64,000 nucleotides of DNA from Steroidobacter gossypii (GCF_016801985.1 NZ_JAEVLS010000002.1:1483276-1547275), one strand, 5' to 3'; counted from the first letter of the stretch, positions 41,518-51,804 are shown. The notes: generated from the sequence alone by a model not told the origin. Numbers and translations: made by a program.

Positions 41518-42744
41518 CTACTTGCTTACAGCGGCCAGCTTTGCTGGCAACGCCTCATTCGTGGTATCCGCGAGCAGTTTCTTGATGGGTTCGAACGATT
41601 TGATCAGATGTAGTCGGTACTCACCCGGTGTTCCCGGCTGCCCGTCCGTTCCGTCCCGCCCGGGTAAGCCGGGCAATCCATCTCGGCCGCTCGAACGGCT
41701 GCTCTGGCTCCCACCCAGTCCCGTGCAGCCGGCGCCACCGGGTCCGCCGCGCCCTGGCATGCCTGCACTGCCCCCCTTGCCGCCACGACCGGGCATGCCG
41801 CCACTGACATCCACGGCGGTCGAGATGGGGCTGACCACCGCCGTAAGAACGATGATACCGCCCGGGCGGCCGTCCCCGCCCGACTCACCATCGCCCCCAT
41901 TTGCTGCGTTCCCACCGTCGCCACCCGGCTGAGCCTTTCGCCAGCGCCCGAATCCACCGCACTTTCCTGCTTGCCCGGCAGCGCCATCAGCGCCATTCGC
42001 TCCAGCCGCACCGTTCGCCCCAGGCGCGCCAGGGTTGCCGCGCGCCAAGAGCCGACTGTTGGTGACCTGCTTCACCAAGAGATCCACACGGCCGGCAGGT
42101 TCACCGCTTGCGTCCACCGTGAGATTGGATAGGCGTCTTGCGACAATCGAAAACTTCGTGCCCACCAAGCCCGCGGCACCCATGCCTTCGATGTCGTTGG
42201 CGACGAGCACAGCCCCGATGGGAACGACCGCACGAACATTGTGGATGATGACTTTGTTGTAGCGCCTGTGTAGTACGCCCGGTTCGATGAGCGCATCCGC
42301 GTGAGTGATGTTGAGCACCTCAACACGATCCGGAGCGGATGCTCGCGCCTGCGGGAGCATCCCCGCCCACTCGCGCGAAGTGTCGAGATCCGGCCTCGAG
42401 ATCACGAGTGGCTCGTCGAGCTCGACCTCCTGCTGTGATTTAACGATCCCGGCAGGGCTGAAGAAGTAGACGATGGCGAACACGGCCAGTGCGCCGCCAG
42501 CCCTGATGATCGTCGATGTTTTCGCGACCATGAAACCAGGGATCATGGCTGCCACGCCAGCAGTTGCGAGCGCAAGCACGATCCGAAACACGGTGTACTG
42601 ATAAGATGTTGGATTCTTGACAACCACCGCGAGTATCAACATCACCGCGACGAAAGTGACACCGAAGGCAAACGCCAGCAAACGTTCTTGAGACTTCGTC
42701 AATGCCAGCCCCCGACTCGATGCGCGATCGAGCTTGCCTCTCAT
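41518..42744 (-). CDS. Membrane protein with collagen-like Gly-X-Y tract
   Basis: A 408-residue protein. Three membrane helices lie at about residues 20-42, 53-75 and 80-97 (GGALAVFAIVYFFSPAGI). A beta-rich middle follows (HNVRAVVPIGAVLVANDIEG; RRLSNLTVDASGEPAGRVDLLVKQV). From about 235 to 375 it is dominated by collagen-like GxY repeats (GNPGAPGANGAAGANGADGAAG; GRDGLPGLPGRDGTDGQPG) interrupted by a hydrophobic beta strand. Bacterial collagen-like proteins form surface stalks. A scrap of a relative's membrane region survives near 50650-50750. Confidence 0.7.
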   Translation of the reverse strand: MRGKLDRASSRGLALTKSQERLLAFAFGVTFVAVMLILAVVVKNPTSYQYTVFRIVLALATAGVAAMIPGFMVAKTSTIIRAGGALAVFAIVYFFSPAGIVKSQQEVELDEPLVISRPDLDTSREWAGMLPQARASAPDRVEVLNITHADALIEPGVLHRRYNKVIIHNVRAVVPIGAVLVANDIEGMGAAGLVGTKFSIVARRLSNLTVDASGEPAGRVDLLVKQVTNSRLLARGNPGAPGANGAAGANGADGAAGQAGKCGGFGRWRKAQPGGDGGNAANGGDGESGGDGRPGGIIVLTAVVSPISTAVDVSGGMPGRGGKGGSAGMPGRGGPGGAGCTGLGGSQSSRSSGRDGLPGLPGRDGTDGQPGTPGEYRLHLIKSFEPIKKLLADTTNEALPAKLAAVSK

Positions 42745-43695
42745 GCGTACGCTCCATTGGTTCGGGAGACGAATACAGCGCGAAACGTAGGATCAGCGTG
42801 AACGTGCACGGCTCCACTGCCGTGGGCGACGTCGCGATAGGTTCCGCTCAACAGCCATGAGATAGATCAGCGGCATACGTTCATGCGCCCCCTGACCGGC
42901 CACGATCGTGCAATGAGCATTACGCAAGAACCTCTGGCCGCCTCCCTCGACAGCGGTGATTTTCACCCTTGGTGTCTGTGATCAGATCACGGGCTATCTC
43001 ACACACCATCCGATTTGGAAAACCTGCTGAGCGGGATCAAGCTCGTGCGAACTGGCCGAAGCGGCCATCCGACCGACGGTCAGGCCAGCTCGTGCTCCCG
43101 AATTGCAGGTGCCGGTCATCCTTGCGCAAAGGAAGTTGAGCCTCGTTTGCGCAAGAGGATCATGTGCTGTGATAGGCAACGTTTGTCGCCCTATCCTGGA
43201 GACACAGGTGCGGTCTGAGACGATGGTCAGGGCCGTTCCCAGCGCCCGCGCCGGCTCCCCGCGCGGGCCGCTCCGCGACCATGGTGGCTTTCGTGACCAC
43301 ACAGGGCTGATCCTCTGAAACGAGCACGTAAGACGAGTGGCAGATCTTTTCGGTCGGTGCGAACTCGGATGACGCATCTGCATCTCTCGTTCATCCGTCA
43401 CTTGGTGTCGTACGCCCTTGGTCTTCTGCTGCATGACAGTCGCGCGAGGCAATCCGATCCGATCGCAATGGCGGACCAGCTGCACACGGGCTGCATCGGA
43501 TCGCAACCTCGAGAATTTTCTGTCGACGCTTGGACCGGATATCGCGAGATCCCGCACTCGTGCTGCCAAGCTGTGGCCAGAACGAATGGCCCAGAGCTCT
43601 TTCAGATTGGCGGCGCCCTCGGGGCGACAATCTTTACTTCGTTCCAAGCGATGATCGAGACGGCTGACCCGATCCGCAGTTCTTGCTCAGTCGGT
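42745..43695. other. Gap without a recognisable gene
   Basis: Short frames on both strands lack signatures. No repeat, RNA or insertion sequence is visible. Promoters for the flanking minus-strand gene may lie near 42750-42850. Confidence 0.3.
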
Positions 43696-45192
43696 TCAGC
43701 GCAAACTCGGCGCATCACCACCGCCATAGATGCGTAGCGCAGGCCGCCTGGTCGTGGTGCCATTCTCATCGAGCACATAGTTGTGCACGTAGGCATCGAT
43801 CACGTGGCCCGCCTTGCGCTTCAGTTCGATAACACAAAAGCCGCGCGTCGACGGATAGATCCTCGTCGTGGGCGCTTGCACCATCCATAGCGGTGTGTCC
43901 TCGAACGGGCTACCAGTGATGTTTCGTCGATGGAAAGCGTGATAGTGCCCATACAGCCAGAGCCGGATTTTGTGCTGCGAGAAGAAATGACGCCCGACCC
44001 CGACCCAGTTCTCGACTTCCGTCTCCTGCATCGAGCCCTCCGGACGCAGCCCGTGGTGAGAGACCGCGATGCTGAAAATGGAGTCCGGGTTGTCATCGGC
44101 GAGGCTGCGGTTGATCAGCCGCATGGTGCGCTCGTTGAAGCACGCCTGCGTCGGCCGGTTCGCGTCCAGGTCCTCCACGGTATTGAGCACGAAGAAGCGA
44201 ATGCCACAATGGATGAAGCGCCGGTCGACCCAAGACATGGACGAGCGATCCTGCCATTCGCGCTGTCGGGTGATTCGGTGAGCAAATCGCCGGAAGGGCT
44301 CCAACGCATACGGCTGATGACTCAGGTACGGCGCATGGTCATCTGACTTCATGATCGGTGAATCCGGCCGAAACTCCTTCTCCTTCGGGCTGAAGATACG
44401 GCCGTCGGCGGCAGAGAACCTCAAGTTCACATCATGATTGCCAGGCACGACGACGATGCGATCGCGCCGAAGCTCGATGCTGTCCTCGCCCCACAGAGGG
44501 GCCATCAAGTCATGCGTCAGCCGCTCCTCGGCGAGACCAAACTGATCCGGTCGCCCACTGTGGGTCACGTCCCCGGCGATCACGATCAGATCTGGCACAG
44601 GCGTGCCGTTCTGAGCATCGAGCCTGAGCTTCTTTGCGATCCAATTTTCGGTGAACAGCGCGTTTTGGCTCGTGTGCTCGTCGCCGAATTGTGGGTCTGC
44701 GAGCAGTAGGATCCGAATCGTCTCATCGGGCTCAGGACGAAAGCTGCTTCTTCCATGCCAGAGCATGAGCTCGGAGAGCAGCTTCGTTCTCAAGGCGGAT
44801 AGTCTGCTTGCAGCGGCGGCGTCAGGCTGCACGGCCTGCTCGAATTCGCTCCATGCAAGATACTGGATGACCTTCGCAGAGGACTTGCCGGCCTGCTTCA
44901 GCACGCTGAGCACGTGCGGATCGTCCCAGCGCTGACTGATGAAAAACACCGGCGCCGGGCGCGGCGCCAACTGGACGACCTCCTCCAGCAAGTCGGCGGC
45001 CGTGGCGCCCCGCCAGTCACCGCGCTGTAAGAACACATCGAGGAGATAGCCATCCACCGGCATATCCCGCTGCTTCTGAAGCTCCCGACGAGTCCAGACA
45101 TAAATGGGCTCGAAGTCGGCCCCCGAAAGCACCGCCTGGTACAGCGCCTTGCGATCCATGTCATCATCGATCACCATCAGCTTGTAGGTCAC
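43696..45192 (-). CDS. Receiver domain-metallophosphoesterase fusion, putative effector
   Basis: A 498-residue protein. Residues 1-120 look like a response-regulator receiver: acidic pocket VIDDD at 7-11, phospho-acceptor Asp52 in YLLDVFL and Ser86 in FFISQ. Residues about 158-480 are a calcineurin-type metallophosphoesterase: LLLADPQFGDEH (Asp166), VIAGDVTHSG (207-208), VVPGNHDVN (251-254), AVSHHGLRPE (379-380) and LYGHYHAFHR (415-418), the full set of metal ligands. Phosphorylation could switch on nucleotide or nucleic-acid hydrolysis. It follows the giant STAS/GHKL/PRTase gene by 19 bp in the same operon. The combination parallels Detocs, where a receiver is fused to a nucleotide phosphorylase. 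Confidence 0.85.
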   Translation of the reverse strand: MTYKLMVIDDDMDRKALYQAVLSGADFEPIYVWTRRELQKQRDMPVDGYLLDVFLQRGDWRGATAADLLEEVVQLAPRPAPVFFISQRWDDPHVLSVLKQAGKSSAKVIQYLAWSEFEQAVQPDAAAASRLSALRTKLLSELMLWHGRSSFRPEPDETIRILLLADPQFGDEHTSQNALFTENWIAKKLRLDAQNGTPVPDLIVIAGDVTHSGRPDQFGLAEERLTHDLMAPLWGEDSIELRRDRIVVVPGNHDVNLRFSAADGRIFSPKEKEFRPDSPIMKSDDHAPYLSHQPYALEPFRRFAHRITRQREWQDRSSMSWVDRRFIHCGIRFFVLNTVEDLDANRPTQACFNERTMRLINRSLADDNPDSIFSIAVSHHGLRPEGSMQETEVENWVGVGRHFFSQHKIRLWLYGHYHAFHRRNITGSPFEDTPLWMVQAPTTRIYPSTRGFCVIELKRKAGHVIDAYVHNYVLDENGTTTRRPALRIYGGGDAPSLR

Positions 45193-45211
45193 TTCGGGTT
45201 CCCCCCTGGGT

Positions 45212-48200
45212 CTATTTCAAATATGCCGCGTAGGGGATGCGCACTCGCATGCCAATCATGCCGCGCTCGACCTCGACCGGCTCGACCGCGCCACCGATGC
45301 CTTTCAAAACTAACCATCGTTCGGCGTTTGAGTGCAACCCCATGCCGGTCTCGCTGATATCGGATTTATTGATCAACGTCAGTGACACTTCCCGTGGCTC
45401 GTAATCGACACGGATCCACATGTCGGCGACCTGTCCGCCCGTGGGGTTCCACGGGTCAATGATGGTTTCAGATGCATACACTGCGTTACGAATCAAATCG
45501 AGGACGATGCCCGGAATGCCCTGATACCAGGCGATCCACACCTCGAAGGCCTTCGGACCGAACTTGATCCGACCGGTCGGGCTGATGCGAACCTCACGCT
45601 TTTGACTGCCGACGGGACTTCCGACTTGCGTCCACTTGCCCGCGCTCGCCCGTTCCCAGTTGATCTCATTGATAATCTTGGATAGAACCTCTGTTTCGAA
45701 CGTTCGCCGATCGCAATACTTCTGTGCCGGAGCGATGCAGTGGAAATAGGCGCTCGCGAGCGATCGCGTCTCCCTCAGATACTTGTCCAACTCCCGGACG
45801 ATACGATCCGCCTTCTCATTTGAATACTCCCTAAGCATCCCGCTCACCGCGCTAGAGGTCTCCTTCCAATCCGTAAGTCTTGCGGCGTATCCGAATCTTG
45901 CGTCCTTGCGCACCAGCAGTTTCTCCAAGCCGTTGATCAATTCTTCCATTCGATCGAGGCTGTCTAACGCATTGCGAATCAATCCCTTCTCTTTGACCTC
46001 GCCCTTGGCTCGCAGCTCCTCAAGCAGAATCGGCAGCGCCTCTGAGTGAGGATTCCCCTCTGGCGATAGGGTTTCTAAGAACAACGCGCGGAACTTCTCC
46101 GAATGGGTCAAGGGTGCCGTCGACAACAACCTTTCACCCATGGTGTGCGCATCGGTTTTTTGGTCGAGCAATCCGCACTGCACGAGATAGGCTAGCAAGA
46201 TCTTGATCGCATAGTTTCGATTCGCCGCCCATGTCTCAGGATCGACGGCGGCCACCACTTGCCGCTTCGCCCCTGGTGTGAGTTGTCTTAAGGACTCCAT
46301 CGCCACGAGACAGCCAAGCTGCGTATGCGCAGAGCCATTCTCCAGGTGCGCCAACTCCTGCAATAGCACCTGCGTCAGCTTGACGCGCGTGTCGACATCG
46401 AACTCATTGCCGAATAGTAATAATTGACTCGCCCCAATTTCGATTCGCACTTCCGGGTCACGATGTTCGGCGATTTTCTTAAGACAATAGTCGTCTCGTC
46501 CGGTCATCGCATGCAGCTCGGAGATATGGATCGCAAGCCCCGTCGATCGCACTACGTCGATCTGCGCAAGATATCGACCCTGCCCGGAGCGATCCTGCCG
46601 ATGGCAATAGCTTTTATTTCTCTGGGGGTTGCTCAATGGCAGGGGTCTTAACCCCCGACTCCAATCATCAAGCGGCGACACCGCAGCCCATCGCAGCAGC
46701 CACTCCTTGATTTCGTTCTTGGCATTCTCCGATGCGAGTCGGGCCGAGAACTCGTGTACGAGATTGAGCGCGTGACACAGCGGACAAGTGCCCTCCCGGC
46801 CCATCACCGGCAGATCGAGGCGCCAGAAATATTCAACGGCACCCGCCCCGCCGGCATCGGCAGGTTGGCGTAGACGATTCGTAATGACCAGGCTCGAGAT
46901 CTCGGTCGCGCCGATCGCGCTCAGCGCCGCTCTTAGGTCATTGAGGGTGCGCCCCGATACGGCCGCGTCATCGAAAATCAGCACAGCGCGGGTGCGATCT
47001 TCCGCGCAGAGCGCGGCGCGGATGTCGTTTCGATCCAGCGGAGGGATCAACAACGCCGAGCCGCCCCAATGTACACGGACGGGAACGATGGGAAACATCC
47101 GCTTGCGCGCGATGGCCCGCCCCTCCGCGGTGAGCACCTCGAGTACCTTACCGATGATCAACTCGCTGCTCGGATGAGATCGATACACCAAGAGCCCATA
47201 ATCCCCGTCCTCGCAGGTTCGGTGCTCATCGCGCTCTTGCCTTGGGCGCAGCAGTCGATGCCACGCCTTCTGAACGTGGACCTCGCCCAAACCGAGAAAC
47301 GGCAGGATTCGGTTCAGAAGAAACTTCGCGAGGTCGTTTTTCTCCAGAAACGCTGCCTCCACCGCCCCTGCGGTATTCACTGCCAGAAAATCGTGATGGC
47401 CCTCGTAGGACCAATGTCCCGGCTTGACGATGACGGGACTGGGACTTTGCCAATCTCGGTAGGTCTGTTGAGGGTTCCTCGCTCCAACACACATGCCCTC
47501 GGCGTCGAAGCGCGGCACCTCAAAGCTCTTCCAACCCTCAGGTCCAATGGAGGCAGTCTTGCCAATCCTCATGAGTCTCGGCGGGCGATCCTCGACCTCA
47601 CGAAGGGGCATCCAGAAGAGCAAGCTCGGCTTCTTGCTGCGCAATGGACTGCTTCGATGAACAAAGAAATGCAGATCCAGGCATTGCGTGACCGATGCAT
47701 CCAGGGTTGAGCCGGATACCAAAACCGATCCCAATGTCAGTTGAGTTGAGGGCGCGCGCTTTGCCGGCTCGTAGATCTCCATGGAATGAATATCGCGCAG
47801 CACGGTCCTCGTAAGCTGATCCAGCGGACGCATCTGCACCATCTGCGATGGCATCACCCCGAGCACCCGCGCGAGCGCCGCCCGATACAAGGCCCCGCAC
47901 AAGGTGTCTCGCGCGCTCTGACTGAAATCAAGATAGCCGGAGATTACACGCGGCTGTCCATACGCATCCTGTCCCCACAGAATTGGCTCGGGAATGAACA
48001 TCGAGCGTTGCTGGCTGACCTCGGTCCATAGGATCTGTGAATCGTGCCACTTGAGCCAGCGAACCACGGCAAGCCTGAAGTTTGCAGGCCGGGGCTCAAG
48101 CGGCGGCGCCCCGATGCGCATCTCGGCGAGATTGCGGCGCAGATCGGAGTAGCCATGACGTGAGCCGCGGCGCTCGTACTCCACTGCTGCGAATCGCCAG

Positions 48201-49801
48201 CGATTGGTGCAAAGGATGATTCTGGAAAATCGACTCGGCCACTGCTCATCGCAAGCAAGCTTCAAATCGGCGAGCGCCGCGGCATAGGTTTCGGCCTCAT
48301 AGCTTGGGATATCTGCGATCACGAGCGTCGCACCCTCCCGCGCATGCGATGTCAAGCGACGCTTCAGGAACGACAGAATGTCCCACTTCATCCGGTGAGG
48401 CCGAACCAGCCAAAGCACCCAGTCGGCTTGTCCGCCTTGCTCGACGGACCGCCCGAATCGCTCGTCAACGACGGCCTGCTCGCCAAACCAACGCATCGAG
48501 GAGGCGCAGGCCTGCTCATCCAGACACAGCTCGGGCCACACCTCGCTGTGCTCGCCCTGCTCGAACTGCGCCCATCGCTCATCGTCATCGGCTTCGGTCT
48601 TCCATCCCAGCCGAAGATGCATCGCCAAACCCCTCAAGGTGGCTTGGCCTTGGGTCAAGCGATGCGTTTGCTTTTCACGGCGCACGAGCGGCGCCGCGGC
48701 GGCGAACCAGGTCCCCTCCTCAAGAGCACGGATATAATCACCGGTGTCCGAGAGCAGGTTGTGCAGCAGATGTAATCCGCCGAAGCGCGTCTGGCGCTCG
48801 GGCTTACTGCTCTGACCATCCACGAAGGTGGCCGCCATCACCTCATTGAACTTGTACTTTCCAGGCAGCGGGCCCTTCGATTGCTCGAATCGGCGCACCA
48901 TGCCCATGCCCCGATCCAATATGAATATCTCGAGGCACCCTGGCCGTGCAGCGAGCCAATCGCTATCGACACCGGGACAATGTGCACGCTCCTCCCTGCC
49001 GTGCGCCTCGAACGTGGATCGACTGGCGGCGTCCAATCTAAGCCCGCCCGTCCGACAGCGCACATAGACTGCCAGAAGCCGGGGCGACTCCAAGCCGTCG
49101 TACGCATGCTCCTGGACGTTATGCATCGCCTCTTGCAGCGCCACCCGCAGCTTGTAGGTGAGTCTTTCTCGGGTTTGCGGCGATGTTCGGGCCTCGAGCC
49201 TCGTGTCGATGCCGACGAGCAGATCTTCCACTGTCTGCTGCGCGAAGGCCGGACCGTCGCTCTCGCGCGGGACCGTGAACAGTCTCATCGGAATGCAACG
49301 ACTATCCTCGTATGAGGGTGTGATCCGCAATTCGCGATAGTCGTTGCGTTCATCGACCTGCGGGTACTCAAGGGCGTGAGATTTGGAGAGCTGCTCGATG
49401 TGATCCAGAAAGCCTTCTTGATCCAAAAACCATAACAATCGGTTCGGCGATGTTTGGTATGGACCCACCTCGAGCGGATCGGGACCATCATCCGCCTTGG
49501 GCAGCACAATCCGCACTCGCAGTCCCGATGCCACCGCGTGCTTGATCTCGATGAGTATGGACATCAACGGCAGTGGGTCGATCCAGCGGCACGGGACGAA
49601 ATCGAACGTGAGCTGATTCAAAGATGCGGTGCCCCCCAACTTCTGTGGGGCGATCGCTTCTTGGATCGCGCCCATGCTGTTGGCCCATGACTCATCACGA
49701 AGGTATCGCGGAAGATGCACGATGCCATGGGCATCGAGTACCTCGAGGGTCAGAATTCCGTAAGGTTCATTGGGGGTCACAGAGCCGTGCTGTCCAGTCA
49801 C
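45212..49801 (-). CDS. Giant STAS-GHKL ATPase-phosphoribosyltransferase-GHKL protein
   Basis: A 1529-residue protein. Residues about 15-150 look STAS-like (LTFDFVPCRWIDPLPLMSILIEI). Residues about 215-370 form a GHKL ATPase: ALQEAMHNVQEHAYDG (N box), FILDRGMGMVRRF (G1) and TRFGGLHLLHNLL (G2). Around 935-950 is a phosphoribosyltransferase PRPP loop, VLIFDDAAVSGRTLNDLR, followed by LVITNRL. A Cys pair CPLC follows near 1020. The last 100 residues hold a second, weaker GHKL-like region (VLDLIRNAVYAS; TLINKSDISETGMGLHSNAE). No His phospho-acceptor is obvious. It is the first gene of a two-gene operon with the receiver-phosphoesterase. I infer a sensor/transducer for a defence response. Confidence 0.75.
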   Translation of the reverse strand: MTGQHGSVTPNEPYGILTLEVLDAHGIVHLPRYLRDESWANSMGAIQEAIAPQKLGGTASLNQLTFDFVPCRWIDPLPLMSILIEIKHAVASGLRVRIVLPKADDGPDPLEVGPYQTSPNRLLWFLDQEGFLDHIEQLSKSHALEYPQVDERNDYRELRITPSYEDSRCIPMRLFTVPRESDGPAFAQQTVEDLLVGIDTRLEARTSPQTRERLTYKLRVALQEAMHNVQEHAYDGLESPRLLAVYVRCRTGGLRLDAASRSTFEAHGREERAHCPGVDSDWLAARPGCLEIFILDRGMGMVRRFEQSKGPLPGKYKFNEVMAATFVDGQSSKPERQTRFGGLHLLHNLLSDTGDYIRALEEGTWFAAAAPLVRREKQTHRLTQGQATLRGLAMHLRLGWKTEADDDERWAQFEQGEHSEVWPELCLDEQACASSMRWFGEQAVVDERFGRSVEQGGQADWVLWLVRPHRMKWDILSFLKRRLTSHAREGATLVIADIPSYEAETYAAALADLKLACDEQWPSRFSRIILCTNRWRFAAVEYERRGSRHGYSDLRRNLAEMRIGAPPLEPRPANFRLAVVRWLKWHDSQILWTEVSQQRSMFIPEPILWGQDAYGQPRVISGYLDFSQSARDTLCGALYRAALARVLGVMPSQMVQMRPLDQLTRTVLRDIHSMEIYEPAKRAPSTQLTLGSVLVSGSTLDASVTQCLDLHFFVHRSSPLRSKKPSLLFWMPLREVEDRPPRLMRIGKTASIGPEGWKSFEVPRFDAEGMCVGARNPQQTYRDWQSPSPVIVKPGHWSYEGHHDFLAVNTAGAVEAAFLEKNDLAKFLLNRILPFLGLGEVHVQKAWHRLLRPRQERDEHRTCEDGDYGLLVYRSHPSSELIIGKVLEVLTAEGRAIARKRMFPIVPVRVHWGGSALLIPPLDRNDIRAALCAEDRTRAVLIFDDAAVSGRTLNDLRAALSAIGATEISSLVITNRLRQPADAGGAGAVEYFWRLDLPVMGREGTCPLCHALNLVHEFSARLASENAKNEIKEWLLRWAAVSPLDDWSRGLRPLPLSNPQRNKSYCHRQDRSGQGRYLAQIDVVRSTGLAIHISELHAMTGRDDYCLKKIAEHRDPEVRIEIGASQLLLFGNEFDVDTRVKLTQVLLQELAHLENGSAHTQLGCLVAMESLRQLTPGAKRQVVAAVDPETWAANRNYAIKILLAYLVQCGLLDQKTDAHTMGERLLSTAPLTHSEKFRALFLETLSPEGNPHSEALPILLEELRAKGEVKEKGLIRNALDSLDRMEELINGLEKLLVRKDARFGYAARLTDWKETSSAVSGMLREYSNEKADRIVRELDKYLRETRSLASAYFHCIAPAQKYCDRRTFETEVLSKIINEINWERASAGKWTQVGSPVGSQKREVRISPTGRIKFGPKAFEVWIAWYQGIPGIVLDLIRNAVYASETIIDPWNPTGGQVADMWIRVDYEPREVSLTLINKSDISETGMGLHSNAERWLVLKGIGGAVEPVEVERGMIGMRVRIPYAAYLK

Positions 49802-50901
49802 TAGTCAACTCCTACGCTCCACGGCAGGACCGCCGCCTCAACGAGCCGGTCCCGCACTCAGTCTGCATCGTCCGGAGTCTGTGCCGCGGAGCTTTGCTTC
49901 GTTTGCATTGCGCGCCACAAGCCATGCGCTCTTGCTGCCAATCCTCCGCTGCGCGGGCCGGTCCATCGCATCGCGAGGCGGCGATATGGCGCACTGCCTC
50001 TGGCCTCGATGCCGCGTGATCAAACTCGATCACTTATTGGGACCACCCCTCTGATCCAATGACGTTCGCGCCCTCATTCTGATGATTCGCAGGCTCAGGT
50101 GCATCGCACACGCACTTCACTCATCCCACGCAAAGTGGCTTGATTGCGTGACGAGTGTGGCGGGGTTGGACGCCGCCGCAGCATCCACCACCTCGACCCA
50201 TCACATATCGGAGACTGAATGTGACCACGAAATGGTCCCTTGGACTTGAGGGTAACCGGCTTGCCGCCTGTGACCGGCACACAGGCGTACGCTGTCCGGT
50301 TTTCCCCGCCGGGCGGGCCATCGTTGGGAGCCAACCGGTCTTTAACTTTTCAAGCTGCGGTGAAGCTCACGCGCCGGCGATCGCCTCAAACATGACGGGA
50401 GTGGACGGTCGGCACCACCGACCCATCGGCATGCACGGCACTCAGCGAGGAGCTCGCTGAGCCTGCTGTTCCGCTCGGCGCGCTGCCGAATCGAGAGAAT
50501 CCGGGCCTGCCCTGCGCAGCTGAATACAGGTGACGGTGAAGAAGTGTCCGAGCCATTCCATTCCCAGCCGCTCGGTTAGTCCGCGCTTGATACTGAAGCA
50601 GATGGAACGGCACAGATTCTGCACACCGAGCAGCACTAACAGGATTAAAGGCAGGGCAGATCCTTCCGCCCGCTGGCCGGGTTCAGCAGATACACCAGCG
50701 CAAAGACGGCGAGCGCACCGGTTGCAGTGATCGTTGTGGCTGCAACCGGTGACTGGAACTGCATGAGTCCTGAGATGGCGGATCAATCGCTCGCAGGCCG
50801 AGCCTCAGGCTTTATCGCAAGGCCGCCGATGATCTATCGGAAGTGCCGCGCACGCGCCATGATCGCTATAGGCGCTGGAATGATCCGGTCCAGGCTCCGG
50901 C
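49802..50901. other. Decayed stretch with one membrane-protein scrap
   Basis: At about 50650-50750 the minus strand encodes ATGALAVFALVYLLNPASGRK, matching AGGALAVFAIVYFFSPAG of the collagen-tract protein at 41518-42744. The surrounding frame is broken. Nothing else is recognised. Confidence 0.4.
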
Positions 50902-51804
50902 TCACGCCAACCGGACCACATCGGGCGACTGACCCGCCGATGACAGGGCGCGCGAGATGTGCTCGAGCAATGCGCTCTCAAGGAAATCACTGTCCAGTCC
51001 TTCGCCTTCCTCGATCTGGCAGGTCGCAACGCAGGTACTCTCGCGCGCGATGGTGATGATCGCGGCCTGCCGGATCAGCCGGTAGAACGTGCTCGTGTCA
51101 CGCGGCGCAATCGACTTGCGCGTATTGAAATAGTCGAGATCGATATCGAGTATGAACGGCTGGTCAAAAAGACCGGGCGCTGCGACCGAGGTCACGATCT
51201 CATCGATAAGCGCCAGTCGCTGATCGAGGCTGTCCGTCTCGATCGCCGAGTCCCTGTAGGCACGGTCCCGCTCATCTCCCTTGAGCGCTGAATCCAGCGC
51301 TGTCTTAGGCAGGATCACGATCCGGCTTTGCGGCAGCGAGTACGTAAATGGCGGAGGCGCAATCTCCCTCCTCGGGAGGAGAACCGTGATCTCTTCACCC
51401 TGGGGGGTGACGAAGGTCTTCTCCCGCTTCGCATCCAGCGCGATCTGCTCATTGCTTTGGATATGTCCGCCGTCCTGGTGGGCCGCGACGAACGCAAGAT
51501 CGAGAATGCCCGCGCGGATGGCGGCATCGATATGCTCATCGTATCTCAGCTTGCTAATGGCGGTCGTGACGGCACACTCGTTGCGAAAGTCAAGCGCGGC
51601 CACGTGCTCATCGGCGATGTCGCGCCAGGGGCGATCTGGTTTTTGATTGTCGGTTGCGTAACCGAAGTACGCCGGCTTGGTATCGGTGTGATAGTCGAGC
51701 GTCAGCAGGCGCGGCGCTTGCACAAGATCGCGTCGCAGCCGCGCCCACCCGGTGAGCACGTGGTGATGAGACTCTGTGATGTACAGCGGTTTCGTATGGG
51801 TCAT
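50902..51804 (-). CDS. UPF0489-family protein
   Basis: The family signatures are visible: PLYITESHHHVLTGWA near the start, RLLTLDYHTDTKPAYFG, and FILDIDLDYFNTRKS near residue 250. UPF0489 has an arginase/deacetylase-like arrangement of metal-binding His and Asp residues; its reaction is not established. I place the start at 51804 (MTHTKPLY), just ahead of the first motif; in-frame starts at 51870 and a TTG at 51954 are possible. It follows a gene broken by a stop codon and lies 0.9 kb from a Wadjet operon. Confidence 0.72.
   Translation of the reverse strand: MTHTKPLYITESHHHVLTGWARLRRDLVQAPRLLTLDYHTDTKPAYFGYATDNQKPDRPWRDIADEHVAALDFRNECAVTTAISKLRYDEHIDAAIRAGILDLAFVAAHQDGGHIQSNEQIALDAKREKTFVTPQGEEITVLLPRREIAPPPFTYSLPQSRIVILPKTALDSALKGDERDRAYRDSAIETDSLDQRLALIDEIVTSVAAPGLFDQPFILDIDLDYFNTRKSIAPRDTSTFYRLIRQAAIITIARESTCVATCQIEEGEGLDSDFLESALLEHISRALSSAGQSPDVVRLA

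Noticed and set aside
42994..43647. A 217-codon frame in the gap before the phosphoesterase gene.
   Set aside because: No family signature, ribosome-binding site or coding-like composition.
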